From Rhizobium sp. CCGE 510 (GTDB lineage: Bacteria > Pseudomonadota > Alphaproteobacteria > Rhizobiales > Rhizobiaceae): a stretch of DNA of 64,000 nucleotides. Each line of letters starts with the position of its first letter. Positions within the stretch are counted from its first letter, which is position 1. The notes under the pieces are model-generated. The model was not told the DNA's origin, made no database searches, and saw only the letters and a list, made by a program, of their open reading frames with translations. A program made the translations under genes and the position numbers. This document shows positions 16,729 through 26,641 of this stretch, in pieces. The DNA is taken from the NCBI RefSeq assembly GCF_000292525.1, contig NZ_AEYF01000003.1, forward strand, positions 1 through 64,000. The letters are read 5' to 3'.

Positions 16729-17559
16729 TCAACGCCGCAAGCCTTGATTTTTTTGTGCGTCGATGCCGTCAAGGAAGTCGAGCACCGCGGCATTGAATTC
16801 CGCCGGCCGCTGCAGCGGCGCAAAATGGCTGACGCCGGTGAGATAGATCATCTCAGCGTCGGGAATGGCGCGGGCCAAATGTTCGGCATGATCGGACTTG
16901 ATGAATTCGTCATGTTCGCCCAGCACGATGGCGACCGGCACCCGGATCAGGCCGAGGTCGGCAGCCTGATAATTCGGCTCCGTCCGCATCATCAGGCTGA
17001 CCGCTTCGACGAAGAGGTGAAAATCGTCTGATGTTGCGGACAATGCGGCATAATCCCTGGCATGCCGGCTGAAACAGCGGTCGATGACCGGCGTCGGGAC
17101 GAACTCCAGGGTGCCGCTCGGATCCATGTTGCAGGCGAAGAAGAACACGCCCTCGACACGTGCCGACGCCGTCATGGCGAGGGTCAAGGCAATGCAGGCG
17201 CCGTCGCTCCAGCCGACGAAGGCCGCCTTTTCGAGAGAGAGTTCGTCCATGACGGCAAGAACATCCGCCGCCATCAGCTCATAGGTATAGGGACGGGAAT
17301 CGCGGGTGCTTCTTCCATGGCCGCGACTGTCGATCAGCACGACGCGGCGGCCGCTGCTGAGGAGCGCCGGCACCTGGTAGCCCCAGTTGCCGCTATGGCC
17401 GAGGCCGCCATGCAGCAGGATGACCGGCGGTCCGGCGCCATAGGTCGCATACCAGATGCGGGCGCCGTTCAGCCCAACATGACCTTCGACTGCAGCCGGC
17501 GGCAGAGGCGTCGCGCCATGCGCTTCGAAATGGATGAGTTCGTCGTCCTGTTGTTCCAT
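16729..17559 (-). CDS. Alpha/beta hydrolase
   Basis: 276 aa, no signal. Oxyanion LLHGGLGHSGNW near residue 45, nucleophile elbow GWSDGA near 115, acid in LGEHDEF near 212 and His in GVSHFAP near 240 complete the triad. Family includes haloperoxidase-like and lactone hydrolases. The start MEQQDDEL at 17559 is preferred; the frame runs to 17673 but overlaps the promoter of the divergent diesterase gene. Confidence 0.85.
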   Translation of the reverse strand: MEQQDDELIHFEAHGATPLPPAAVEGHVGLNGARIWYATYGAGPPVILLHGGLGHSGNWGYQVPALLSSGRRVVLIDSRGHGRSTRDSRPYTYELMAADVLAVMDELSLEKAAFVGWSDGACIALTLAMTASARVEGVFFFACNMDPSGTLEFVPTPVIDRCFSRHARDYAALSATSDDFHLFVEAVSLMMRTEPNYQAADLGLIRVPVAIVLGEHDEFIKSDHAEHLARAIPDAEMIYLTGVSHFAPLQRPAEFNAAVLDFLDGIDAQKNQGLRR

Positions 17560-17688
17560 GGCGATGACATCCTCTCCGGCCTCTCCGGCGAATAGGCCAT
17601 TGGCATAGAAAAGCCGGAAAAGAGCCCAAGAACAACCAGAATCGCTTTCTAGCTGTTGAATCTCCAGGTGCAATCAGGAGGAGCGGCA

Positions 17689-18660
17689 TTGGGCAGGAAG
17701 CTTTTCTATTGCGCCGGTGCAATCGCGCTTGCTGCGGCCGGCATCTACCTCGCCAATACCAGCCTTCTGGCGGAGCATCGTCCGGGAAAGCTTGAACTGC
17801 TCGCCCATCGCGGCATCGCCCAGCGGTTCGACGAGACCGATCTGAAGAACGATACCTGCACGGCAAGCCGTATGCTGCCGCCGAAACATGATTACCTCGA
17901 GAATACCATCCGCTCGATGCAGGCAGGCTTTGCGGCCGGCGCCGATATTGTCGAGATCGACGTGCATCCGACGACGGACGGCGCTTTCGCCGTCTTCCAC
18001 GATTGGACACTCGACTGCCGCACCGACGGGCACGGCGTCACGCGCGAACATTCGATGGCGGAGATGCGAAAACTCGACATTGGCTACGGCTATACCGCCG
18101 ATGGCGGCAAGACGTTTCCGTTTCGCGGCCGCGGCATCGGCATGATGCCGACGCTTGCCGAGGTGCTGTCGACCTTTCCGGATCGGCGCTTCCTCATCAA
18201 CGTCAAGAGCCGCGATCCGTCCGAGGGTGAAAAGCTCGCGGGCGTGCTCAACGGGCTATCGGCCACAAGACGGGCTGAGATCATCGTCTATGGCGGCGAC
18301 GAGCCGATCGATGTGCTGCGCCGGCTCGTGCCCGATCTCAAGACCGCCTCGCGCAAGAGCCTGAAGACCTGCCTTACCGGCTACATCGGCTATGGCTGGA
18401 CCGGCGTGCTGCCGGAGGCCTGCAAACACGCCATGATGCTGGTGCCGATCAATATCGCGCCATGGCTCTGGGGCTGGCCGGACCGCTTTCTCAACCGGAT
18501 GCAAGATGCTGGAACCGAAGTCTTCGTGCTCGGCCCCTATCGCGGCAGCGACTTTTCCACCGGCATCGACGACCCCGCGCTCCTGGCGCGGCTGCCGCCA
18601 AACTATGCGGCAGGCATTTGGACGAACGAAATCGAGGCGATCGGCAGGCTTGTGAGATAA
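17689..18660 (+). CDS. Glycerophosphodiester phosphodiesterase family protein
   Basis: 323 aa. One N-terminal membrane or signal segment (residues 5-25) precedes a GDPD barrel. Visible motifs are LAHRG (near 40), the HDxx pair FHDWTLDCRTDG (near 104) and EIDVHPT (near 86). It hydrolyses glycerophosphodiesters or a related phosphodiester, probably in the periplasm or at the membrane. TTG at 17689 is chosen: AGGAGG lies six bases upstream, an ideal spacing. The insert of about 20 residues after LAHRG is unusual. Confidence 0.85.
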   Translation: MGRKLFYCAGAIALAAAGIYLANTSLLAEHRPGKLELLAHRGIAQRFDETDLKNDTCTASRMLPPKHDYLENTIRSMQAGFAAGADIVEIDVHPTTDGAFAVFHDWTLDCRTDGHGVTREHSMAEMRKLDIGYGYTADGGKTFPFRGRGIGMMPTLAEVLSTFPDRRFLINVKSRDPSEGEKLAGVLNGLSATRRAEIIVYGGDEPIDVLRRLVPDLKTASRKSLKTCLTGYIGYGWTGVLPEACKHAMMLVPINIAPWLWGWPDRFLNRMQDAGTEVFVLGPYRGSDFSTGIDDPALLARLPPNYAAGIWTNEIEAIGRLVR

Positions 18661-18663
18661 GCC

Positions 18664-20961
18664 TCAGAGGTCTCGCGCCCGCAGCAATGCCGGAATTTCT
18701 TCTGGCGAAACCGGCTTGGAAAAACGATAGCCTTGCGCCTCCTCGCAGCGCGCGTGACGCAGGAACTCCATCTGGGCGTCGGTTTCGACGCCTTCGGCGA
18801 GAACCGAAAGCTTCAGCGTCTGCGCCAGCGAAATGACCGCCGATGCAATGGCGACGGCTGTTTTATCGCCAGGCAGGGCTTCGACCAGCGAACGGTCCAT
18901 CTTCAGACGGTCGAAAGGGAAGGTCTTCAGTGCTGCCAGGCTGGAATAGCCGGAGCCGAAGTCGTCGATCGACAGGCGCACGCCGAGCGCCCGCAGCGAT
19001 TCCATCATGGCGAGCGCGCGGTCGGCATCTTGCATCACCACGCTTTCGGTGACCTCCAGCTCCAGCCAGCGCGATTGCAGGCGGTGGCGCTCCAGCGCCT
19101 CGGCCACATGGGTGGCAAAATCCGGATCGGCGAATTGCTTGGTGGAGACGTTGACGGCGATCGTCAGCGGCGTCAGGCCCATATCCTGCCATTGGCGCGC
19201 CTGGCGGCAGGCCTCGTTCAGCACCCAGAGACCGAGGGGAACGATGAGGCCGGTCTCTTCAGCAAGCGGGATGAAATTGACCGGCGGCACCCTGCCCTTG
19301 GCCGGATGGTTCCAGCGCACCAGCGCCTCGATCCCGGTAATGCGGCCGGTGGCGACATCGACCTGTGGCTGGTATTGCAGGAAAAGCTGGTCGCCGGTGA
19401 TCGCCTGGTGCAGTTCCTCTTGCTCGCCGAGCGGCATTCCCACAGGCGCACTGCCGCCATCGTGGTGCTGCAACGTGTTGCGGCCGAGCTCCTTGGCGCG
19501 GTACATGGCGCGGTCGGCATTGGCGAGAAGCACTTCCGAGGTGGCGCCATCGAAGGGGAAGGCGGCGACGCCGATGCTCGAAGTGACGGTGATCTCGCCG
19601 CCGTCGCTGCGGATCGGCCGGTTGATCGCCTTCTGCAACTCGCGCAGGCGACGCGTGATGCCGGCATCGTGGCTCGACTGGTGGACAAGCACGACGAGGA
19701 ATTCGTCGCCGCCGAGGCGCACCACCATATCGGATGCCCTGACGCTGTTGGCCATGCGGGCGGCGGTTTCCTTCAGCACCTCGTCGCCGGCGGCGTGACC
19801 GCGGCCGTCGTTAATATCCTTGAAGTTGTCGAGATCGATATAGGCGACGGTCACCTTGCGGTTATGGCGACGGGCCTGGTCGAGGATACTGGCCAGCCGT
19901 TCCTTCAGGAAGGCACGGTTCGGCAGGCCGGTCAGATCGTCGTGATGGGCCATGAAGTGGATGCGGTCATCGACACGCTTGCGCTCGATGGCAATGCCGG
20001 CAATGTGGGTGGCGAGCGCCACCAGCGTCATCTCGTGCTCGGTCGGGCGGCGGACTTGTCTGGAATAGAGCGCGAAGGTGCCGAGCACATTATTCTGCGC
20101 GGTGGCGATCGGCGTCGACCAGCAGGAGCGGAAGCCGAACGGGGCAATCAACGCGCGGAAATCCTCCCAGAGCGGATCGCTCATCACGTCATCGACGATC
20201 ACGGTCTGGCCGCGCCAGGCGGCGGTGCCGCAGGAGCCGACCTTGGGACCGATCGTGACACCATCGATCAGGCGGCTGTAGCCGCCGGGCAGGTTGGGCG
20301 CCGCGCCGTGGTAAAGTCTGGTGCCTTCGCTGTCGAGCAGCAGCACTGAGCCGTCGATATCCGTCAGTTGCTCCTCGATCATCAGCACGAGCGCCTCGAG
20401 GATCATCGGCAACGGCTCGTTGCGGGCGATCATTTCGAGCAGTTTCGCCTGACCGCGATGGAGATCCTCCTGAAGCTTGCGTTCGGTGATATCACGGGAG
20501 ACGCCGATCAGGCCGATGATCTCGCCGCGATCGTTGCGCAGCGGTAACTTCGAGGTCAGCCTGCAGATCGGCCTTTTGCCGCCGGGCAGGACGTAGCTTT
20601 CCTCCATGTCGATGCGGGCTTGCCCCGTCGCCATGATCTGCTGCTCGATATCGAAATGGCGGCGAGCCGTCTCGAAATCGAACAGGTCGAAATCACGCTT
20701 GCCGGTGATCAGATCAGCGCTCTCGAGGCCGAGGCTGCTGGCGGTGACGGCATTGGCGAAGACGAAACGGCTGTCCCGATCCTTGACGTAGAGGAAATCC
20801 GGAAGTTCGTGGACGATTGCCTTGAGACGCAGGTTCTCGATGCCGTCGGAAAGGTGATGGGCGGTCGAGGCCATCATCGCCTCCGTCGCGGCGACGATGC
20901 GCCGCGTTTCGGCCGACAGGGCATCGGTCGATTCCCATCGGCTGGCACTCGGTTCCTGCAT
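18664..20961 (-). CDS. PAS-GAF-GGDEF-EAL cyclic-di-GMP signalling protein
   Basis: 765 aa. In order: PAS domain (VHELPDFLYVKDRDSRFVFA near residue 50 to DITERK near 160), GAF domain (about 180-330), GGDEF with an intact RLGGDEF motif, and EAL with intact GIEALVRW and the DDFGSGYSS loop. It can in principle both make and degrade c-di-GMP. Cytoplasmic: no membrane segment. The start is uncertain: GTG 21009, ATG 21003 and ATG 20961 are in frame. The gene converges with the diesterase gene, the two stop codons being a few bases apart. Confidence 0.9.
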   Translation of the reverse strand: MQEPSASRWESTDALSAETRRIVAATEAMMASTAHHLSDGIENLRLKAIVHELPDFLYVKDRDSRFVFANAVTASSLGLESADLITGKRDFDLFDFETARRHFDIEQQIMATGQARIDMEESYVLPGGKRPICRLTSKLPLRNDRGEIIGLIGVSRDITERKLQEDLHRGQAKLLEMIARNEPLPMILEALVLMIEEQLTDIDGSVLLLDSEGTRLYHGAAPNLPGGYSRLIDGVTIGPKVGSCGTAAWRGQTVIVDDVMSDPLWEDFRALIAPFGFRSCWSTPIATAQNNVLGTFALYSRQVRRPTEHEMTLVALATHIAGIAIERKRVDDRIHFMAHHDDLTGLPNRAFLKERLASILDQARRHNRKVTVAYIDLDNFKDINDGRGHAAGDEVLKETAARMANSVRASDMVVRLGGDEFLVVLVHQSSHDAGITRRLRELQKAINRPIRSDGGEITVTSSIGVAAFPFDGATSEVLLANADRAMYRAKELGRNTLQHHDGGSAPVGMPLGEQEELHQAITGDQLFLQYQPQVDVATGRITGIEALVRWNHPAKGRVPPVNFIPLAEETGLIVPLGLWVLNEACRQARQWQDMGLTPLTIAVNVSTKQFADPDFATHVAEALERHRLQSRWLELEVTESVVMQDADRALAMMESLRALGVRLSIDDFGSGYSSLAALKTFPFDRLKMDRSLVEALPGDKTAVAIASAVISLAQTLKLSVLAEGVETDAQMEFLRHARCEEAQGYRFSKPVSPEEIPALLRARDL

Positions 20962-21216
20962 GCCGCCATTCTCCCCGGCGGGCCGAAGGCCCACACCCCG
21001 CATAATCACCCCGTAAATTTCCCTTCAAAGTAGTCCCCATTCCCTTCGGCTTGCTTAAATGAAAGGGTGAACAAGACGACAAAATCCGCGGCGATATCCT
21101 GCCGTTACCGATGGCCATAAGCGCAATTTGGGCCGCCTGCGCCAGAAAGAGACAGGCCCCCTGGCACGTTTCCTGCTATGGACATGAATGAACACGCCAT
21201 GATCAGAAAGCCCTAG

Positions 21217-22584
21217 ATGCCTTCACGCCGCGATATGCTGCTCTTTCTCGCCGCCTCAGCGGTTGCGGGCGGGGCATCGCGTGCGCTGGCCTCGCCGCGG
21301 ACGGCGACAGCCGAGCCCAATCTGCGCGGGGCGATCGACGCGGCGGAATATCGCGCCATTCCCGAAAGCGGCGACCGCAAAAACCGCAACCTGGAGCAGA
21401 TGATCAAACAGGCGGCGCGCGAAAACGTGCCGGTCTTCCTGCCGCCCGGCACCTACCGGATCTCCAACCTGGCCCTGCCCGACAATACGCGCATATCGGG
21501 CGTGCCCGGCGCCTCGCGGATCGTCTATACCGGCGAAGGCCAGCTGTTTTCGGCCGAGAACGTGCGCCGCATCGAGCTTTCCAATCTCGTCATCGACGGC
21601 GGCAATCGCTCGCTCGGCGACTACGCCGGCGGTCTGTTGCAATTTACCGGCGTCGACGAGGTGCTGATCGACAACTGCGAGATCGGCGGCAGCCGCAAAC
21701 ATGGCCTGCAGCTGGAGCGCTGCGGCGGGCGGATCGAGCGCAGCCGTATTTCCGGCGCTGCGCAATCCGGGCTTTATGCGGTCGATTCCGCCAATCTTTC
21801 GGTCACCGGCAATACGATTTCCGATTGCGGCAATGGCGGCATTCTGGTGCATCGCTGGAAGAAGGCGGAGGACGGCACAGTCGTTTCCGGCAACCGCATC
21901 TCCAACATTCGCGCCAATGACGGCGGCACCGGCGAAAACGGCAACGGCATCAATATCTTCCGTGCCGACGGGGTGATGGTGGTGAATAACCACATTTCCG
22001 ACTGCGCCTTCACGGCGGTCCGCGCCAATTCGGCCTCGGACATCCAGATCAGCAGCAACCAGTGCCGGCGATCCGGCGAGACGGCGATCTATGTCGAATT
22101 CGCTTTCGAGGGCGCCGTCGTTTCCGCCAACATGATCGACGGCGCGGCAAACGGCATCTCGATCGCCAATTTCGACGAGGGCGGCAGGCTGGCAAGCGTC
22201 ACCGGCAATGTCGTGCGCAACCTGACGCTGAAAGGGCCCTACCAGCACGAGGTCGGTTTCGGCATCGGCATCGCGGCGGAGGCCGATACGCTGATCTCGG
22301 GCAATGTGATCGAAGGCGCGCCGCGCTGGGGAATGCAAATCGGCTGGGGTCCCTATCTCCGCAACGTCGTCGTCAGCGGCAATGTGGTGCGCAAGGCGCC
22401 GGTGGGATGCGCCGTCTCGGTCGCAGATGGCGCCGGCACTGCCGTCATCACCGACAACATCTTCCAGGAAACCACGGAAGGCGCGGTTTTAGGCTTCCAG
22501 TGGGAGAAGAAAGTGTCGGCCGAGATGGCCGGCGGCGGCTCGCCCTATGCGCAACTGACCGTTGAGAGAAACCGCGTCTCGTGA
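21217..22584 (+). CDS. Tat-exported right-handed beta-helix protein (TIGR03808-like)
   Basis: 455 aa. Twin-arginine signal SRRDMLLFLAASAVAGG (residues 3-19) then cleavage near ALAS. The rest is a parallel beta-helix, seen as repeated short strands of the type SGNxIS (VTGNTISDCG, VSGNRISN, VVNNHISDC, VSGNVV). This is the pattern of the TIGR03808 family, restricted to rhizobia and relatives, with no known reaction. Polysaccharide lyase or structural roles are possible. Confidence 0.8.
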   Translation: MPSRRDMLLFLAASAVAGGASRALASPRTATAEPNLRGAIDAAEYRAIPESGDRKNRNLEQMIKQAARENVPVFLPPGTYRISNLALPDNTRISGVPGASRIVYTGEGQLFSAENVRRIELSNLVIDGGNRSLGDYAGGLLQFTGVDEVLIDNCEIGGSRKHGLQLERCGGRIERSRISGAAQSGLYAVDSANLSVTGNTISDCGNGGILVHRWKKAEDGTVVSGNRISNIRANDGGTGENGNGINIFRADGVMVVNNHISDCAFTAVRANSASDIQISSNQCRRSGETAIYVEFAFEGAVVSANMIDGAANGISIANFDEGGRLASVTGNVVRNLTLKGPYQHEVGFGIGIAAEADTLISGNVIEGAPRWGMQIGWGPYLRNVVVSGNVVRKAPVGCAVSVADGAGTAVITDNIFQETTEGAVLGFQWEKKVSAEMAGGGSPYAQLTVERNRVS

Positions 22585-22702
22585 CGAGCTTCCCGACTCA
22601 TGGAAATGTGCTCTATGCCGCGACCGACGTTGCTTAGTTTCGCTCGCAGATAGCATTCCTGACACGGACGTCAGCGCGGTGAGTGGTTCCTTCCCCCGCC
22701 CC

Positions 22703-22800
22703 TTGCTCCGTCATGCTCGGCCTTGTGCCGAGCATCTGCACCGTATCGATCAATCGCCACGGGCATAGATCCTCGGCACAAGGCCGAGGATGACGGAGGG
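22703..22800. repeat. Rhizobial inverted repeat in the 22585-23037 gap
   Basis: CCGTCATGCTCGGCCTTGTG (from 22709) pairs with a near-exact reverse complement at 22771-22798 (CCTCGGCACAAGGCCGAGG and beyond). This palindromic repeat is the only recognisable structure in the 450-base gap between the beta-helix gene and the glutathione S-transferase gene. Confidence 0.65.
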
Positions 22801-23037
22801 TGGGGGCGCGATTCCGCCAAACTCGCACCGGCCGACAGCCCCCCCCGACTGGGTGCTTGTCAGGCACTCACCTCTCCTCCGGCCTGTGAAAACCGCCGCG
22901 CGGTTTGTGCAACTGAGCACTTTTTTACCGGAATTGCTTTGGCGCATCAAAAGCTTTCATCATCCCATAAGCGCCAGGGACTTCTCGCAGCCCGATCCGG
23001 CATTTACGGTCTTTGGACATATCGAGGGGATACGGTC

Positions 23038-23703
23038 ATGCTGACAATCTACGGAGTTTATCGGTCACGCGCCTCGCGCGTCTACTGGATGGCGGAGGAG
23101 CTTGGGCTGGAGTTCCGCTCGGTGCCGGTGCTGCAGGCCAGGCGGCTCGCAGACCCGCTGGCATCAGAGGCGCCGCTCAACACCCATTCAGCGGATTTCG
23201 CCAACGTCAATCCGATGTCGCAGATCCCCAGCATCAGGGATGGCGAGCTCGTCATGCACGAGTCGCTGGCGATCAATCTCTACCTCGCCCGCAAGCATGG
23301 CGGACCGCTTTCCGGACAAACCGTCGAAGAAGACGGATTGTTGACGATGTGGTCGATCTGGGCGGCCTCGCAGGTCGAACCGGAGACGGTAAGAATCGTC
23401 CTGACCTATGATAACGGCCTGGAAAACAGCGACGAGGGCAAGCAGGTAATCGCCGCCGCCTGCCGCGCGCTGCGGCGGCCGTTCGCGGCTCTCGAAAGCC
23501 ACCTTGCCGGCCGGCAGTGGATCGTCGGCGACCGCTTCACTGTTGCCGATCTCAACATCGCCGAGGTGCTGCGCTACGCCCAGAGCGAGGAGGCGGTTTT
23601 CAACGCGCATCCCAACATCAAGGCATGGATCGAGCGCTGCCAGTCTCGCCCGGCCTACAAGGCGATGCAGGCGGGCCGCAGCCAAGAGCCGGCCGAGGTC
23701 TGA
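23038..23703 (+). CDS. Glutathione S-transferase family protein
   Basis: 221 aa. N-terminal thioredoxin-like domain begins [15 protein letters not shown]; the cis-Pro region [18 protein letters not shown] (near residues 61-78) matches GSTs. The C-terminal helical domain carries the N-capping [14 protein letters not shown]. Conjugation or thiol chemistry of an unknown substrate is expected. A long upstream frame to 22723 is repeat-derived and rejected. A LysR gene follows tail-to-tail. Confidence 0.85.
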   Translation: MLTIYGVYRSRASRVYWMAEELGLEFRSVPVLQARRLADPLASEAPLNTHSADFANVNPMSQIPSIRDGELVMHESLAINLYLARKHGGPLSGQTVEEDGLLTMWSIWAASQVEPETVRIVLTYDNGLENSDEGKQVIAAACRALRRPFAALESHLAGRQWIVGDRFTVADLNIAEVLRYAQSEEAVFNAHPNIKAWIERCQSRPAYKAMQAGRSQEPAEV

Positions 23704-23704
23704 G

Positions 23705-24601
23705 TTACCGGAACAGCGCCAGGGTACCGGCCATTTCCTCACGTATCCAGGCTTTGAAATCCCTCACCTTCTTCGGCTCGCGTGCGCTTTCGGCAGTGAC
23801 GAAATAATGGCCGAAGCCGGTTCGGGCGCGAATGCCGAAGGGGGCGGCGAGCCGGCCTTCGGCGAGCGCAAAGGCGGCCAGCGTCTGCCAGGCCAGCATG
23901 ACGCCCTGCCCGGCGATCGCCGCATCGAGGCAGAGCGAGGCGTCGTTGAAGACGTGGCGCGTCGCGGGTGTCGCGCCCGATAGCCCCGCCTCGCGCATCC
24001 AGACCTCCCAGGTGAACATGGCGCGGCCGTCGACGACGGCAGGCAGCGCCAGGATATCGGCAGGGTCTTGCAATCTCGCCGCCATCTCGGGAGAACAGAC
24101 CGGAAAGACCTCCTGCTCCAGCAGAAGTTCGGCCTTCACATCAGGCCATTTGCCGGTGCCGACGCGGATGCCGATATCGACGTCGCAAAGTGCCGGGTTG
24201 ACGAGATTGGTCGTTGCATCGAGCCGCAGCTTGATATCGGGATGACGCTCGGCAAAACGATCGAGCCGGTAGACGAGCCAGCGGGCGGCGAAAACCGGCG
24301 CCACCGAAATGGTCAGGATCGTATCGTCCTTGCGGCTTGCAATCGACACCGCCGCCGAGAGGCGGGCAAAACCCTCGTCGAGCGCCAGAAGCACCGGCCG
24401 GCCGGCTTCGGTGGCGATCATTCCCCGGGCAGTGCGCTCGAAGATCACCTGGCCAAGCTGGGCTTCGGCCTTGATCACCTGCTGGCTGACAGCACCGACC
24501 GAGACGCCGAGCTCATCGGCCGCCGCCTGCAGCGAGCCGAGACGACCGACGGCGTCGAGCGCCCTGAGGCCGTTGAGATGGATCGTGTTCAGATTCCGCA
24601 T
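23705..24601 (-). CDS. LysR family transcriptional regulator (GcvA-like)
   Basis: 298 aa. HTH: NGLRALDAVGRLGSLQAAAD with VSVGAVSQQVIKAE (residues 10-45). The effector domain starts near residue 92 with LTISVAPVFAARWLVYRL, as in GcvA/AmpR-type regulators. It diverges from the small protein gene at 24715 and converges with the glutathione S-transferase gene. The target is unknown; binding between 24602 and 24714 is likely. Confidence 0.88.
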   Translation of the reverse strand: MRNLNTIHLNGLRALDAVGRLGSLQAAADELGVSVGAVSQQVIKAEAQLGQVIFERTARGMIATEAGRPVLLALDEGFARLSAAVSIASRKDDTILTISVAPVFAARWLVYRLDRFAERHPDIKLRLDATTNLVNPALCDVDIGIRVGTGKWPDVKAELLLEQEVFPVCSPEMAARLQDPADILALPAVVDGRAMFTWEVWMREAGLSGATPATRHVFNDASLCLDAAIAGQGVMLAWQTLAAFALAEGRLAAPFGIRARTGFGHYFVTAESAREPKKVRDFKAWIREEMAGTLALFR

Positions 24602-24714
24602 ATAGTTTTTCTATAGCAGCGCCCTATTAATCTCAATTGAAAATCCGCATGGTGGAGCAGACATTACAGCCTGCGGTGACGAACCCCGCACCGCTGGAGA
24701 AAGCGAGACATGCC

Positions 24715-24909
24715 ATGTCGTTGCTGAAGTTTTTCTTGAAGCCTGCTCTTGCCGTGAGCGGCGCGGACACTGCCCTGGCCTGGAAGCACGATCCGCTGCG
24801 GCATCCCGAGGTCGAGCGCATGTCGATGCGCGAACTTGCCGACCTGCCGCTCGAAACCGACACCGGCGTTGCCGCCGAGGCCAAACCGCCGCTGGCGAAA
24901 TGCGCGTAA
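24715..24909 (+). CDS. Small conserved rhizobial-type protein
   Basis: 64 aa. MSLLKFFLKPALAVSGADTA is followed by the basic-acidic HDPLRHPEVERMSMRELADL. GGAGAAAGCGAG lies upstream of the ATG. A TTG at 24637 would add 26 residues but has a poorer site. Divergent from the LysR gene. Function unknown. Confidence 0.6.
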   Translation: MSLLKFFLKPALAVSGADTALAWKHDPLRHPEVERMSMRELADLPLETDTGVAAEAKPPLAKCA

Positions 24910-25007
24910 CGGTGCAGCGGTTCGGGATAACGACATGCACAAAACAAAGGACTGAAGCGGGTCGCGTCACACGACTGACGCGACGCGCTTTGCTTGGGCG
25001 ACTTGCC

Positions 25008-25478
25008 TCAGTCAATCGATGCCTGCCAGCAAATCACTGGACCGTCTTCCGGATCAATGCGCTCCCCGGTACGGATGAAGCCGTTGCGTTCGAGGACACG
25101 CTGCGAGGCGATGTTTCCCGCCACGGTATCGGCCGAAATGCATGTCACGCGGGGGTCGTTCCGGGCCCAATCGAGCAATTGCGCTATGGCGCGGGTGACG
25201 CATCCACGCCGCTCGCGGGTGGGCGCTACTCCATAGCCGATGTGGATTTCGCCGTTCTCAGGCATGCGGATGACGGAGCATAGTCCGACGATCTCGCCGT
25301 CCTCGACAATCATCCAGGCGGAGGGCGTGAATTCGGCGCCGACCGCGATCGCAATACTGGCCAGCATCTCGAGCACTTCCGGGGGCGCGATGGCGCTATC
25401 TGGAACCAGACGTGTATCTCCGGGCGCAGCGCCTTTCAGCAACGCGGCGAAATCATGAGCAGTGAGTTCGATGATCAC
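25008..25478 (-). CDS. GNAT family N-acetyltransferase
   Basis: 156 aa. The GNAT fold is seen in WMIVEDGEIVGLCSVIR (strand 4), IGYGVAPTRERRGCVTRAI (the acetyl-CoA loop, R/Q-x2-G-x-G/A region, near residue 99) and ASQRVLERNGFIRTGE (C-terminal motif). GTG at 25478 is chosen with GAGAAG just upstream. The frame is open to 25661, but that part is formed by a palindromic repeat (25537-25593). Substrate unknown. Confidence 0.8.
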   Translation of the reverse strand: MIIELTAHDFAALLKGAAPGDTRLVPDSAIAPPEVLEMLASIAIAVGAEFTPSAWMIVEDGEIVGLCSVIRMPENGEIHIGYGVAPTRERRGCVTRAIAQLLDWARNDPRVTCISADTVAGNIASQRVLERNGFIRTGERIDPEDGPVICWQASID

Positions 25479-25536
25479 ATTCTTCTCGACATTGGGCGTG
25501 CGCCGCTTTGGCGCGTCAAGGCCGAGCAGCGAGACT

Positions 25537-25593
25537 AGAGCATTTCTTACAGATTCCGGACGCAAAACTGCTGCGCCTTTTGCTGGAACTGCT
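25537..25593. repeat. Dispersed palindromic repeat
   Basis: AGAGCATTTCTTACAGATTC to GCTGGAACTGCT forms a palindromic unit. A relative (AGCATTTTTCAGGCATTCC to GCTGGAAATGCT) lies at 35174-35230. No gene is seen in the rest of 25479-25920. Confidence 0.6.
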
Positions 25594-25920
25594 TGGCTAG
25601 TTGAAGCCGTGTCTGTCTCGCCCGCTCCGGCCGGTGCGTTCTGACTGTTTTGCGACGGCAAACAAAGGCATTCTCCTGTTAAACCCGGAACGGACCGGTG
25701 CGGATCGATACTGAAGCGGACCTGGGTGATTGTCCAGGCTTTGCAGATCGCCTGATGTGGTGTTCGCGATTGCGATGGCAGAGGGATCTGGCGATAGTTG
25801 CGAGGCTTGCCGCGCCGAATTGATCCGGCCAGCGAGGATTATCGCGAGCATCGGTGTCGGAATTTCGTTTCGCCAGCCGTCTTCAAGCCACTGCATGACG
25901 CCTTACATCTGGAGGAAGCG

Positions 25921-26571
25921 ATGACGATTACCATTACCGCCTTTGAACGCTCGCCGGATCGCGGCCGGGGTCTGGCGCGCGACATGCGCGTTCGCTGGGC
26001 GCTCGAAGAGGCGGGGCAGCCTTACGAGGTTCGCCTTGTTTCGTTCAAGGCGATGAAGGAACCCGCGCATCTGGCACTTCATCCATTCGGGCAGATTCCG
26101 ACCTATGAAGAAGGCGATCTCGCTCTGTTCGAGTCCGGGGCGATCGTGTTTCATATCGCCGAGCGTCATGCGGTCCTGCTGCCAAACGATGCCAATGCCC
26201 GGGCGCGCGCGATCGCGTGGATGTTTGCCGCACTCGACACGGTGGAGCCGCCGATCTTCGAGCGCAGCCTCGCCACGATCCTCGAGCGCGACGAACCTTG
26301 GTACGAGCAGCGCCTGCGCGTCCTCGGGGACAGCATTCGAAAACGGCTGGGGAGCCTTTCGGCTCGACTTGGTGATGCTGACTGGCTCGATGGTGCGTTC
26401 AGCGCCGGCGACTTGCTGATGGTGTCGGTGCTGCGCAGGTTGCAAGGATCTGGGATATTGGAGGAATATAAAAACCTTGCCGCCTATGTCGCCCGCGGCG
26501 AAGGGCGGCCCGCCTACAAACGTGCTTTCGCCGCGCAACTGGCGGTTTTCACCGCCGCGTCGGCCGGCTGA
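25921..26571 (+). CDS. Glutathione S-transferase family protein
   Basis: 216 aa. N-terminal domain: ALEEAGQPYEVRLVS (near 28), PFGQIPTYEEGDLALFESGAI (near residues 59-79) with cis-Pro and the ES pair that bind glutathione. C-terminal domain: DADWLDGAFSAGDLLMVSVL. GGAGGAAGCG precedes the ATG. It is the second of three GST genes within 4.6 kb, not closely similar to the other two. Confidence 0.85.
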   Translation: MTITITAFERSPDRGRGLARDMRVRWALEEAGQPYEVRLVSFKAMKEPAHLALHPFGQIPTYEEGDLALFESGAIVFHIAERHAVLLPNDANARARAIAWMFAALDTVEPPIFERSLATILERDEPWYEQRLRVLGDSIRKRLGSLSARLGDADWLDGAFSAGDLLMVSVLRRLQGSGILEEYKNLAAYVARGEGRPAYKRAFAAQLAVFTAASAG

Positions 26572-26641
26572 CAAGGATCGGCTTCTGTCCGGAGCGGATG
26601 TAGTTCCAGGCTTCTGATCAATATGAGGGGATGGCGAGACA

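Noticed and set aside
18733..20349. 538-codon + strand frame
   Set aside because: Antisense to the GGDEF-EAL gene, with no recognisable domain.
25597..25896. 99-codon minus-strand ORF upstream of the GNAT gene
   Set aside because: No ribosome site, low-complexity Arg/Pro-rich end and no family features.
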